Assembly: GCA_900208305.1 (NCBI GenBank)
Contig: OAPG01000001.1
Coordinates: 1,736,001-1,800,000, forward strand
Direction: 5' to 3'
Length of the DNA stretch: 64,000 nt
DNA from: Melanopsichium pennsylvanicum
Taxonomy: Eukaryota; Basidiomycota; Ustilaginomycetes; Ustilaginales
Part shown: in pieces, positions 1-8,572 of the stretch
Position numbering within the stretch: position 1 is the first letter of the stretch
Layout of the letters: each line of letters opens with the position of its first letter
Position numbers and translations under genes: made by a program
The notes under the pieces: model-generated
What the model was told of the DNA's origin: nothing
The model's input: the letters and a program-made list of their open reading frames with translations, nothing else
Databases searched by the model: none

Positions 1-602
1 ACTAGTGTGTGTGTGTGTGATATACGGTGCGAGGATGCAAGTGCTGGACCCTATGATATAGTCACAAGTTAATCCGCGTGGAGTGAGCGGCGAATTAGAT
101 TTTAAAACTTTGAAATGTTGAATCTGGCGATCGAACATTTTGGAGTTGGCCTAAAAATGAGGTATGCAAAGCGATCACCAACAGCTGTCGCGGTGTGCTG
201 CCCCAAATTTCTCGTGTTTCCAAAAACCTCATTAGTCTCGGAAAAGGCACACTGCTCCGAAACGCACGGGATACTGTAAATTAATGTAACTAAATTTTAC
301 TTTATTAATGTAGTATTTTACCGTGTCTGCACAGCACAGCTCCGGCAAAATTCATTTCTTCTTGGCTTTGGGTTGGACCTGCCAAAGTACAGTAATGTAA
401 TGTAATGTAATGTAATGTAATGTAATGTAATGTAATGTAATGTAATGTAATGTAATGTAATGTAATGTAATGTAAATACAGTGAAATAGTGTTCATCCTT
501 TGCTTTCATCTTCTAACTTTGAATACTTACCACTCTTTATCATCGGGACGTAGCAGCCTCTTCTTCCCAACTCCATTCACTACTCTACCATCCTCGCTCA
601 TC
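1..602. other. Left-edge intergenic region and NAA15 leader
   Basis: No convincing gene is visible here. The stretch starts with a short GT run (about 5-19), continues as AT-rich unique sequence, and carries a long pentanucleotide microsatellite at 392-475. The last 120 bases are pyrimidine-rich and probably form the 5' leader of the acetyltransferase-subunit gene that starts at 603. Small open frames across 305-509 are products of the repeat and are not supported as genes. Confidence 0.6.
392..475 (+). repeat. Pentanucleotide microsatellite (GTAAT)n, about 17 copies
   Basis: An almost perfect tandem array of GTAAT units runs for 84 bases, ending 127 bases before the NAA15 start codon. It lies in the promoter or leader of that gene, about 3 kb from the b mating-type genes. 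A run of this length is expected to vary between strains. No function can be inferred from the sequence. Confidence 0.95.
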
Positions 603-3302
603 ATGCCGCCCAAGCGCGCCGCGCTCCCAACAAAAGAGCGCACGCTCTTCCAGCGCTTGATTCAAGAATATGAAACCAAAAAGTACAAACTCGGTCTCAA
701 GACTGCAGATACCATCCTCAAAAAGTTTCCTGATCATGGTGAAACCGTCGCTATGAAAGGCCTGCTTCTTGGCTCTACCGCTCGTCGAGAGGAAGGCATC
801 GAACTCGCCAAAAAAGGTGTCCGACTCGACCTCACCTCCTTCATCTGCTGGCACGCGTTGGGTATTCTTCACAGACAAGACAGGAACTTTGAAGAGGCGA
901 TAAAGTGTTACACTCAGGCTCTCCGCATCGAAGGTGGTGGAAATATCAACCTGCTAAGAGAAAGTGCATTCCTACAACTCATGCTGAGAAAGTATGCGCC
1001 CATGGTAGAGAATAGACTGACGTTGTTGAGGATGCAACCGCACCTGAGGATCAACTGGATCGGTTTGGCCGTAGCGCATCATTTGGCAGGAGCGAAAGAG
1101 GAAGCTGTCAAAGTGTTGCAAGGCTATGAGAACGTCATGCGCGACATCCCCGCTAGAAACTACGAGCACAGCGAAGTCTTGTTGTACCACGCATCGATCT
1201 TGGAAGAGCAGGCCAAATATCAAGAAGCTTTGGATCTCATGGAGAACCAAAGCGAACGCATCGTGGACCTCAGAGGCAAGCAAGAAGCTCAAGCACGATG
1301 CTTCGCTGGGTTGGGCAACAAGGAAGACGCTGAAGCATTGTGGAGAGGTTTGATCAAGAGCAATCCCGAGAACAAGAGGTACTTTGCTGGCCTGCTGAAC
1401 CTTTTGGGTATCACAGACAAATCTTCCGCACAAGCAGTGCAAGTTTTCAAGGGTCTGCAAGAAGCCCATCCCAAATCAACCGCAGCAAAGAGGCTCGCAC
1501 TCCAGCATGCGACCGGGGATGAATTCAACAGCCAAGCCACGGCCTACGTCAAGTCTGCATTGGTCAAAGGCGTACCTTCGCTCTTCTCCGATTTGAAATC
1601 TCTTTACGCTGAGGCATCGAAACAAACCGCTCTAGAGGAGATCGTCGAGACTCTCCGTCTGGAATGGTCCCCGACAACCACCAGCCCTGCAAGCGATGGG
1701 ACCGATCCACCTACGTCTTACCTCTGGGCCCTCTACTACCTTGCGCAGCATTACTCTCTCACCGGCCGATCCAGTACCGCGTTGCACTACATCGACAGCG
1801 CCATCGCCCAAGCACCTACACTTCCCGAGCTGCACATGGTTCGTGCAAGAATCCTGAAACGCTCAGGTTCCCTCTTCTCCGCCTCGCACGCCATGTCCGA
1901 TGCACGTCTTCTCGATGGCCAAGATCGTTTCCTGAATTCCAAATCCGCACTCTACCTTATCCGCTCAAACGACATTGTCGAAGCCGAGAAAGTCGTTGGA
2001 CTATTCACCAAACCCGACGCCCCCTCCCCCACATACGATCTCAACGAGATGCAAGCATTGTGGTACCTGATCGAAGAAGCCGAAGCCTTCCTAAGGGTAG
2101 GCAACGTAGCTATGGCGATGAAGAGGTTGATTCAAGTGGAGAAAGTGTTCCAAGAGTTTTGGGACGATCAGTTGGATTTCCACAGTTACTGTTTGCGCAA
2201 GATGACGCTTCGCTCTTACGTTAATATGGTCAGATTTGAGGATGATCTTCGTTCGCATCCTGTATACCTCCGTGCTGCAGCAGTGGCGGTGAAGGTATAC
2301 ACGCAACTGTATGATGATCCTAACACGCCTGCATTTGTGGAAACGGGAGAGGCTGAGGCTGAAGATCCGGCTTTAGCAGGGCTTAGTGAATCGGAAAAGA
2401 AAAAGGCACTTAAAAAAGCACGTCAGGCAGAAGCGAAACGAATTGCCAAGCTGGAAGCTGAAGCCGTTGAAAAGAAGAAGAAAGCTGAAGAAGCAGCTGC
2501 CAATGGTGAAACTGTGGATGATGATGGTCCCAAACCTGATCCGGATCCTAAAGGATTGGATCTTTTCGCTTCCATCAAAGATTCTCCTTTGAAAGAAGCA
2601 ACGAGGTGGTTGAGGTACCTTCAAACTCACGCACCTCAAAGGGCTGTTACTTGGGAATGCGTGTATGAAATAAGCTTTAGGGAAAAGAACTGGTTGTTGG
2701 CTACACGTGCTTTGGTTCAACTTTTCAAACTCGACAAAGATCATCCTAAATTGGTCGAAATGGTGATTCGGCTCAAGAGTCGTTTGCCAGATCTAGGGGC
2801 TGCACCTAAACCGATTGGTAGTATTATTACCAATGGTCTTGCGCAAGTGATTCCGAGTGATATGCCACTCAGCACGTATTACACGCAAGCTTTACAAAGT
2901 CCGAAAGCGGTCCTACCCGGGCATGTTTTGGGGAATGCAAAAGCGGCATTGGTATTGGAGAGAAAAGATGAAGCTATATCCCTGCTTCTTTCTTTACCCG
3001 CTTCTGTGCAAGGTGCGGATATGACTGGGCCAAGGGTCAAGAACATAGCGCTAAAGACAGCGGTGGAAGCACGATCGTTGCTTGCACAAATATCACCTAA
3101 AAGTGTTGCCGATTTCGATGAAAAGGCAAAACAAGTCTTCCCCTTCGCAAGTGCCTTCAAAACAGCAGAAGAGTTGGAGAAGGAAAAGATCGACAGAGAG
3201 CAGGCTAGAACAAAGTGGGCAAAGATTGAAGCAAAGCCGCAACAAGAGGACGTGCAAGCGGGCGTGGAAAATGGTGAAGCTTTGCACGAACCTCTGATGT
3301 AA
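603..3302 (+). CDS. nat1: NatA auxiliary subunit NAA15/Nat1 (N-terminal acetyltransferase)
   Basis: 899 aa, intron-free. The start is the first ATG of the frame, in the context ATCATGCCGCC; an upstream extension would need a non-ATG start. The N-terminus (PTKERTLFQRLIQEYE, then GLKTADTILKKFPDHGET) and the following tetratricopeptide repeats (TPRs) match the NAA15/NARP1 family, which anchors the catalytic subunit Naa10 to the ribosome. NatA acetylates Ser/Ala/Thr/Gly N-termini after methionine removal. A Lys/Glu/Ala-rich basic segment at about residues 625-665, followed by a DSPLKEATRWLRYL block and further TPRs, is the usual family signature. The length is near the family norm (about 850-870). 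The gene is convergent with bW, 357 bp apart. In characterised smuts nat1 is the standard flank of the b locus on the bW side, which supports the locus call. Confidence 0.95.
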   Translation: MPPKRAALPTKERTLFQRLIQEYETKKYKLGLKTADTILKKFPDHGETVAMKGLLLGSTARREEGIELAKKGVRLDLTSFICWHALGILHRQDRNFEEAIKCYTQALRIEGGGNINLLRESAFLQLMLRKYAPMVENRLTLLRMQPHLRINWIGLAVAHHLAGAKEEAVKVLQGYENVMRDIPARNYEHSEVLLYHASILEEQAKYQEALDLMENQSERIVDLRGKQEAQARCFAGLGNKEDAEALWRGLIKSNPENKRYFAGLLNLLGITDKSSAQAVQVFKGLQEAHPKSTAAKRLALQHATGDEFNSQATAYVKSALVKGVPSLFSDLKSLYAEASKQTALEEIVETLRLEWSPTTTSPASDGTDPPTSYLWALYYLAQHYSLTGRSSTALHYIDSAIAQAPTLPELHMVRARILKRSGSLFSASHAMSDARLLDGQDRFLNSKSALYLIRSNDIVEAEKVVGLFTKPDAPSPTYDLNEMQALWYLIEEAEAFLRVGNVAMAMKRLIQVEKVFQEFWDDQLDFHSYCLRKMTLRSYVNMVRFEDDLRSHPVYLRAAAVAVKVYTQLYDDPNTPAFVETGEAEAEDPALAGLSESEKKKALKKARQAEAKRIAKLEAEAVEKKKKAEEAAANGETVDDDGPKPDPDPKGLDLFASIKDSPLKEATRWLRYLQTHAPQRAVTWECVYEISFREKNWLLATRALVQLFKLDKDHPKLVEMVIRLKSRLPDLGAAPKPIGSIITNGLAQVIPSDMPLSTYYTQALQSPKAVLPGHVLGNAKAALVLERKDEAISLLLSLPASVQGADMTGPRVKNIALKTAVEARSLLAQISPKSVADFDEKAKQVFPFASAFKTAEELEKEKIDREQARTKWAKIEAKPQQEDVQAGVENGEALHEPLM

Positions 3303-3659
3303 CGTACACAGTCATGTTTCATAGCTCTGCTCATGACTGCTCAAAAAAACATCCTTTCTAGACAGCCAAATGACAGTGTAGGCTTTCGTTCGTAAGCCTG
3401 TGAAAGAGGCCCAAAGATTGTGAAACGTGGAAAAGGTAGATCGCATTGAATCGGAAAGAAGAAACAAAGAAAACGCATTGAACGACAGCTAAGCAGTGAT
3501 GATGAATAATTGAAACGAAGCACATATTGAAAATACGAAACCGAATCGCGAGGAATCCAATATTATGATATCAGCAACTGTGAAGGAAGTATAGAAACAG
3601 GACGCGAAACAGAAACTAAATTACTTGGGGATGATCAACGTAACCAGACGTTCACTTTC
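3303..3659. other. Convergent nat1/bW 3' intergenic region
   Basis: Holds the 3' untranslated regions of the two converging genes. It is AT-richer than its flanks. I see no repeat, RNA gene or further coding frame. Confidence 0.5.
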
Positions 3660-5939
3660 TCAAAACTGGCCAGACCCATTCGGGAACAGATCAAAGTTGA
3701 GGTACAATCCCTGCGCATCACCTTCCTGCACACAGTTCTCCGCCACCGACCCTCCTTCCTCTACTCGTGCGGTCAAATTGGAATTCTGCGAGCTAGGTAG
3801 GGATGACGAGGGAGCGAGAAAGTTGGTATCCAAAAACTCTTCCACGTCAGCCATGTTGACTTCGAAATCAAAGCACGAGCTCGAGTCGAAACCAGAACCA
3901 GCAGCAGTGGTGAGCTCTTGTGGTGCTTGAGGAGAATGGTTCATGTGCGGAGCGAACGGGCTGGAAGAAGGAAGAGTGGTGGCGATCGTGGCGGAGTCGA
4001 AGAATTGGGAGAGGTCGAAGGAAGGGTCCTGCTCAATGAGGCAAGTACCCGTGGAACCATTGCTGTAGAGACTGCTATTGCCAATGTGAGCTTGTTGAGC
4101 TTGGACGGTGGATGGATGGGCAAAAGGCTGGACAACCGCTTGAGAAAGGGTTTGACCAATCATATGAGCATTTGCTGCTTCGTACGAAGGAAGGGTCAAG
4201 GTTCCCTGGCCCTGCAAAGTGTGATTGTTGGAAGCGTTATGATTACCACAAGTGAGAGCAACCAAATCATCCTCATCCACCCATCCATCGTCATCCGTCG
4301 TTGCCGATGTTGTGCTCTCGACCGTCGTCCACGAGCTGCCTGAAGTACCTCTTCCTTGTTGCTCAGTCCCAAGCATCCCCAAAGCCTGCTGAATGCTGTC
4401 ATTCAAATCTCTATCAAGCGCTTCCGTATTGAGCTGAAGATTATCAAAGCTGAAACCCGCAGCATCTTGGAACGGTAGCTGCTGCTGGCTGCTATCCCAT
4501 GGAAAGGGTAATTTGAGACCAGATGTCGTATTCTGCAAGCCACCATCCGGTAGAGCAGCTATGGTAACGCTCGGCATGGTCTGTTCTGCCGCTCTGCTAT
4601 CATACTTGAGGGGGTTGATGTATTTGAAGACATTGTGAGCTTTTGTGGGACTATCGAAGCAGTCACTAGGGCTGCTTGAGGTGGATGAAGAGCTTGTGGA
4701 GCGAGAAGATGGGCTGTTCCACGCAGTGAATTGCGCGCTGCTGTTGTTTGTGTGGTAGTCGACAGAGGAGGAGATGGAAGACTCAGAGACGTTGGAGGTC
4801 GAGCGAGGAAGTCGAGGTTTCTTGAGGATAGATGATGGGGAGGAGTCAGAGTCCTCAGAGCTCGTGTCGTCAAGGGAAACGCTGCTGCCCCGGCCAAGGG
4901 CACCGTAGCTCTTGCGTTTCTTTTCGGAGAGGGTAAAGTCGCGAACCGGCGATGGATAAGATTTCGGACCAATGGAAAGGGACGACGTCGATGATGGCGG
5001 AGTGGTAGCTTCTCCTTTAGCTTGTTCTTTTCGTCCTTTGCGGTTCCGGCGGTTTTGGAACTGTGGGAGAAGAACAGTACAAAAGAAAACAAAATTAAGC
5101 ATGCGCAACTCACACGAAACATGCTCAGATGATGCGGAGAGCGAGGGCGGATGTCGTAGGTGCGGCTTAGTGTGAGAGGATGAAACAAGTTCTGCGGACT
5201 TCGACAAAGAAGTGGAACCATCCCTCGCCTGTTCTCTTTCATGAATTTGAGTATGGTGCCATCATCGCCAACGAAGATCACGCGTCGATAAAAATCAAAG
5301 CGCAAAGCAAAGCCCGTTGCTGGAAGATAAGGAATTACTCACCCAAATAGTCACTTGCTTAGGCTTGAGTCCGGTGACTTCGGCCAAACGGAATTTTTCG
5401 GCCTGAGTGATGTTGGGTGTGTGGTGGAAAGCTTGTTCCAGGACTCGGACTGCGTCGGAGTCGTGCCCTCTACTTGTCTTCATGATTGGGTTCCCCTCAG
5501 TTGTCAGGTCTCCCCCTTCATTGACCTCCTGCCTGGCTCGGATCCGCATTACTTCTTGCAAGATCGCTTCCCATGTCCTTTTCATTTGAAACGCATACTT
5601 CTGAGAGAGCAATTCTCGGAAAGATTGATAATACGCCTCGTCGAGATCATCATGAGCTTGTAGGGCGATGGCGGCTTGGTAGTAGGCATCTCGGTACGCG
5701 AGTTGCAATTGAGATGTTGTGCCTTCGAATAGATTGATCAAGATGGCGTGAAGGTGAACAGGGGCAGCGAGATTTGCTAAGTCGGCACTTAGCGTGTCTT
5801 TGCTTGGGCAGCATAGAGAGAGTGGGACGATATCAATTTTGTTCGGGATTTGCAATTCTCTTACCAAGGTCTCAGGAAGGATGTCCCTGATCTCCGAGGC
5901 CAGAGTACAGATTTTGGAGAGCAGAGAGTGTTCGGACAT
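3660..5939 (-). CDS. bW: b mating-type homeodomain protein bW (HD1/HD2 class partner)
   Basis: Two exons on the minus strand: 5939-5343 and 5060-3660. The 282-nt intron has donor GTGAGT at 5342-5337 and acceptor CACAG ending at 5061. Splicing joins ...KQVTIW to FQNRRNRKGRK, restoring the recognition helix of a classical homeodomain (WFQNRR), so the junction is well supported. The protein is 665 aa: an N-terminal specificity region (about residues 1-145), the homeodomain (about 150-210, intron after W199), then a long low-complexity Ser/Thr/Asn/Gln-rich C-terminal region with acidic patches. In smuts bW dimerises with bE of a different allele to form the active regulator of filamentous growth and pathogenicity; this is family knowledge. 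The gene is divergent from bE across 218 bp and convergent with nat1. ATG 5939 is the first ATG in frame. The length is close to known bW proteins (about 630-650). Confidence 0.93.
5061..5342 (-). other. bW intron splitting the homeodomain
   Basis: 282 nt, from GTGAGT to CACAG, preceded by a pyrimidine-rich stretch. It lies between codons (phase 0) within the recognition helix. Without splicing, translation stops 15 codons after the donor. A second donor-like GTGAGT occurs inside it at 5113-5108, only about 50 nt before the acceptor, and marks a shorter potential intron. Confidence 0.85.
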
Positions 5940-6157
5940 TGTGGAGTACCAAAGATCGCATGAGGAGGCTCGAGTAGCTGATTGTGGTGGTAGGTCGAAA
6001 AGGGACGGCAAGGGACCTTTTTTGCGCTCTCAACTTCGAAAGGGAATTTCGCGCTTCGCACTTGATTGAAGCAGCGCGCCTTGTCAGACCTTTCGCTTTG
6101 TTTCTTCTCCTCCTCAAAACCCGCATCCTTGTGCTTCTACGACTACTCATCATAACA
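5940..6157. promoter_or_regulatory. Bidirectional bW/bE promoter
   Basis: 218 bp between the two divergent start codons, so it must hold both core promoters and leaders. A pyrimidine-rich tract (about 6090-6120) precedes the bE start. A short imperfect inverted repeat CGAAA/TTTCG lies near 6037-6051. I see no exact copy of the pheromone response element here; the closest is TTCGCTTTGT near 6101. Confidence 0.8.
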
Positions 6158-7615
6158 ATGAATTTCTCAGCCGGGAGTCTGCTTCGATCCCTTCTGGATA
6201 TTGAAGATGAATTTCTCAACACTGACCAAGGGACAGCCGCGAACATTATCTTCAAGTTGAAGAGACTTCACAGCGATCCGGAAACGGTCAGAACTGGCGA
6301 ACATTCGGATCCTGTGGCGATCGAAGAGATCCTACGAGCAACTCAAAGATTACAGCTGGTAGCCAAGGCCAGGATAGAGCTCGAAGACGCTTTTGGCTCC
6401 ATATGCACGACTATGATTCAAGATGCTTCCACAATGCTGGGAGGCATGAGACGAGCGGAGGCGACGCTAGAAGCACGGGATCTTTCCGAGACGCTACCCT
6501 CTTACCACATGCGTAAGCATTTTCTCGCGACAATCGACGACCCTTACCCTTCCCAAGAAGACAAGGAGCTACTCATCACTCTCACCAATGATAGCACTTC
6601 GCGCAATGGCAGCAAACATCTTCAACTCCATCAGCTCACATTGTGGTTCATCAACGCGCGCCGTCGCTCCGGCTGGTCGCAAATCCTGCGCAAATTCGCG
6701 CGAAACGATCGCAACCGTATGCGACTCCTCGTTCAGGCAAAGATGCTCTCCTCGAACCTTCCCATTCGCTCACCTTCTAATACTTCGGCGCTCACGCACA
6801 GCTTGGACGACATCCTACGCGATAATCTTGGCGGAAAGCTCACAGCCGCAGACAAGGAATCGTTCGAGGAAGCCTGGACAAGTATGCTTAGCTGGATCAA
6901 GTATGGCGTCAAGGAGAAAGTCGGTAGCTGGGTCCACGATCTCGTCGCCGATAACAAGAAAGGCCCCTCCAAGAGTGGGAATTCGAGAGCTGTTACCACG
7001 GCGGCAAACCGGACTCCCGAACGAAGGACTGCCACACTCAAGACAAAAGCAAAGCCAAAAAAATCCAAACAGCGAGCTAGCAAGACGCCTTCAACAGACA
7101 GCAATAGGGGAGGCATCCAATCCACTCCAGAGCTAAGCTTGTGCTCTACAGCGGATACGAGCTTCTCTTCACTCAATGGCAATCTCTCGATGGCTTTGTA
7201 CGATCCATTTACACAGTGCGAAGAACTTTTGCAGAATCCAACGCTCAATGCGACGAAGGGTGGGCGAAAAGTCAGAGCACTTCCCAAACGTGCTGCTCAA
7301 AAGCTCACTGCTGAGAACCTTTGCACGAGTAAGTATACCCTCTCAGATACGAATCTGTCCCTTTGTTGCCTGCCACTGAGACGCATTCTTTGTGATTGTC
7401 TACCGCATTGCCACATAGACGATGCCGACACGTGCTTGCCAGGGCGTAATCAAGAAGCGCACTCGAAAGCACTCGTGTCTCATCTCGCTCAGATCAACAC
7501 TTCTTTCTCACCACAGAGAGTCCTTCCCTTCGATGCTCTCGGACAGGTGCCGATGCCTGCCGTGCCAAGGAGGGAGTCCCTTTCCTCGAACAGTCTTTCG
7601 GCTGCTTTCGGTTGA
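6158..7615 (+). CDS. bE: b mating-type homeodomain protein bE
   Basis: Two exons: 6158-7328 and 7419-7615. The intron 7329-7418 is 90 nt, with GTAAGT and CACATAG borders. Spliced product 455 aa. Residues 1-110 form the allele-specific N-terminal region that in smuts decides which bW can dimerise. An atypical homeodomain spans about 110-175, with a recognition helix reading WFINARRRSGW (W163), close to other smut bE proteins. A basic, probably nuclear-localising stretch (residues near 285-310, Lys/Arg/Pro-rich) follows. The start is the ATG at 6158, matching the usual bE N-terminus length. The intron is a multiple of three and the frame stays open through it, so unspliced RNA would encode a 485-aa form. 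As I recall, U. maydis bE also has one intron near its 3' end. The stop codon lies inside a 9-bp tandem repeat. Confidence 0.94.
   Translation: MNFSAGSLLRSLLDIEDEFLNTDQGTAANIIFKLKRLHSDPETVRTGEHSDPVAIEEILRATQRLQLVAKARIELEDAFGSICTTMIQDASTMLGGMRRAEATLEARDLSETLPSYHMRKHFLATIDDPYPSQEDKELLITLTNDSTSRNGSKHLQLHQLTLWFINARRRSGWSQILRKFARNDRNRMRLLVQAKMLSSNLPIRSPSNTSALTHSLDDILRDNLGGKLTAADKESFEEAWTSMLSWIKYGVKEKVGSWVHDLVADNKKGPSKSGNSRAVTTAANRTPERRTATLKTKAKPKKSKQRASKTPSTDSNRGGIQSTPELSLCSTADTSFSSLNGNLSMALYDPFTQCEELLQNPTLNATKGGRKVRALPKRAAQKLTAENLCTSKYTLSDTNLSLCCLPLRRILCDCLPHCHIDDADTCLPGRNQEAHSKALVSHLAQINTSFSPQRVLPFDALGQVPMPAVPRRESLSSNSLSAAFG
7329..7418 (+). other. bE 3' intron, 90 nt, frame-neutral
   Basis: Donor GTAAGT and acceptor ATAG, phase 1. 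Removal joins ...ENLCT through Asn to DADTCLPG. The intron has no in-frame stop and is divisible by three. It contains an exact reverse-strand match to the pheromone response element at 7358-7366. Confidence 0.75.
7358..7366 (-). promoter_or_regulatory. Pheromone response element match (exact) in bE intron
   Basis: TCCCTTTGT, the reverse complement of ACAAAGGGA, the nonamer bound by the HMG-box factor Prf1 in Ustilago maydis. The sequence identity is exact; use as a Prf1 site here is inferred from the family and from the cluster further downstream. Confidence 0.55.
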
Positions 7616-7636
7616 ATTGGTTGAATTGGTTGAATT
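7610..7636 (+). repeat. 9-bp tandem repeat (GGTTGAATT)x3 spanning the bE stop codon
   Basis: Three perfect copies. The first contains the bE stop TGA (7613-7615). Because the unit is nine bases, the next two copies place TGA in the same frame at 7622 and 7631, giving three consecutive in-frame stops spaced by Ile-Gly codons. Confidence 0.95.
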
Positions 7637-8066
7637 GGTTTTGTTTGTGGTCTTGCTTAGCTTTGTCCATTAGGAATCCGATCATTCTACTTCACCGAAA
7701 CGATCAATTCCTGGCTGCACAGATACGGACAGCAGTAGAGACTGAGGAGCATCACCGGGGGCTCCCCATCGGTGCGTTGCCACTTCAGAGAACAAAGGGG
7801 GAAGGCCGTAACACACGTACAAATCACGCTTGGGCTCCGAATTTCGGTAAGAGAGAGCCTTCCTTTGTCTCGACTCAGTAGTCAAGACGCCGAAAGACAG
7901 TGTAGAGAAGACTCGGCCCTTGCGCAAAGGATGATGAAACAGGTGGGTTGAATGCACGCCCTTTGTCCTCATGCTTTTGCTTTGATCAAGGTGTTTCGTC
8001 AATCTCTCGAGCACTTCTCAAGGCTTTCTGCAATCTTTTTTTGATCGTCGATACGGATGTATAAGA

Positions 8067-8075
8067 ACAAAGGGA
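8067..8075 (+). promoter_or_regulatory. Pheromone response element match (exact)
   Basis: ACAAAGGGA, identical to the U. maydis Prf1 binding nonamer. It lies 452 bp after the bE stop and about 500 bp before the c1d1 start, so it could serve either gene. Confidence 0.6.
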
Positions 8076-8148
8076 AAGCCGAGCAGCATGCGAAGCTAAT
8101 GTGAGTGCTCAGACCGCTGCGGTATCTGTGCATCAAAACCTTCAGTCT

Positions 8149-8157
8149 TCCCTTTGT
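8149..8157 (-). promoter_or_regulatory. Pheromone response element match (exact, reverse strand)
   Basis: TCCCTTTGT, the reverse complement of the Prf1 nonamer, 74 bp beyond the previous exact site and in the opposite orientation. Confidence 0.6.
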
Positions 8158-8572
8158 TTATTCTCCATCGTGGGAACATCACATGTCGCCACCATCATTT
8201 CCCGAACATCAAGCATTTTCACTCGTGAGCGCTTCTCAATGCAATGTGATGCAAGTGTAATGTAAATCGATATCTAGAAAGAGCCAGTGTGAACAAAGGG
8301 GACTGCGCAGTTTTTGGCTCTGCACATTTGGATTAGGTTGTGACAGCTTCGGCTGCAGCTTTTGTGCATCGGAGTTAGAACCCGCCGAAGCTCTAACCTT
8401 GCGGCTGTCTCGCGCGAGACCTCTTTTCCTTTCTCTCGGCAATCGGATTTGCCTCTGTCAACTTTTTTGGCTTGCCTTCCAAAATTTCACTACACCATAC
8501 CAAACCTTCTTCGTGTCCACCTATCTTTGATCCACACGTTCACGAGACACAGACACACGACGTTTTATCAGC

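Larger units (their letters stand above)
7616..8572. other. bE-c1d1 intergenic region with pheromone-response-like cluster
   Basis: 957 bp holding the bE 3' end and the c1d1 promoter. Two exact ACAAAGGGA-type nonamers (8067-8075, 8149-8157) and four 8-of-9 matches (7792-7800, 7860-7868, 7958-7966, 8293-8301) occur on both strands. A TGTAATGTAA stretch near 8255-8266 resembles the microsatellite unit left of nat1. Open frames here are short and not gene-like. Confidence 0.6.

Noticed and set aside
305..509. Two minus-strand frames with repeated His-Tyr-Ile-Thr-Leu units
   Set aside because: They are translations of the pentanucleotide microsatellite and lack gene context.
5940..6011. Upstream extension of bW to 6011
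   Set aside because: It would require a non-ATG start; ATG 5939 is the first in frame and gives the usual bW N-terminus.
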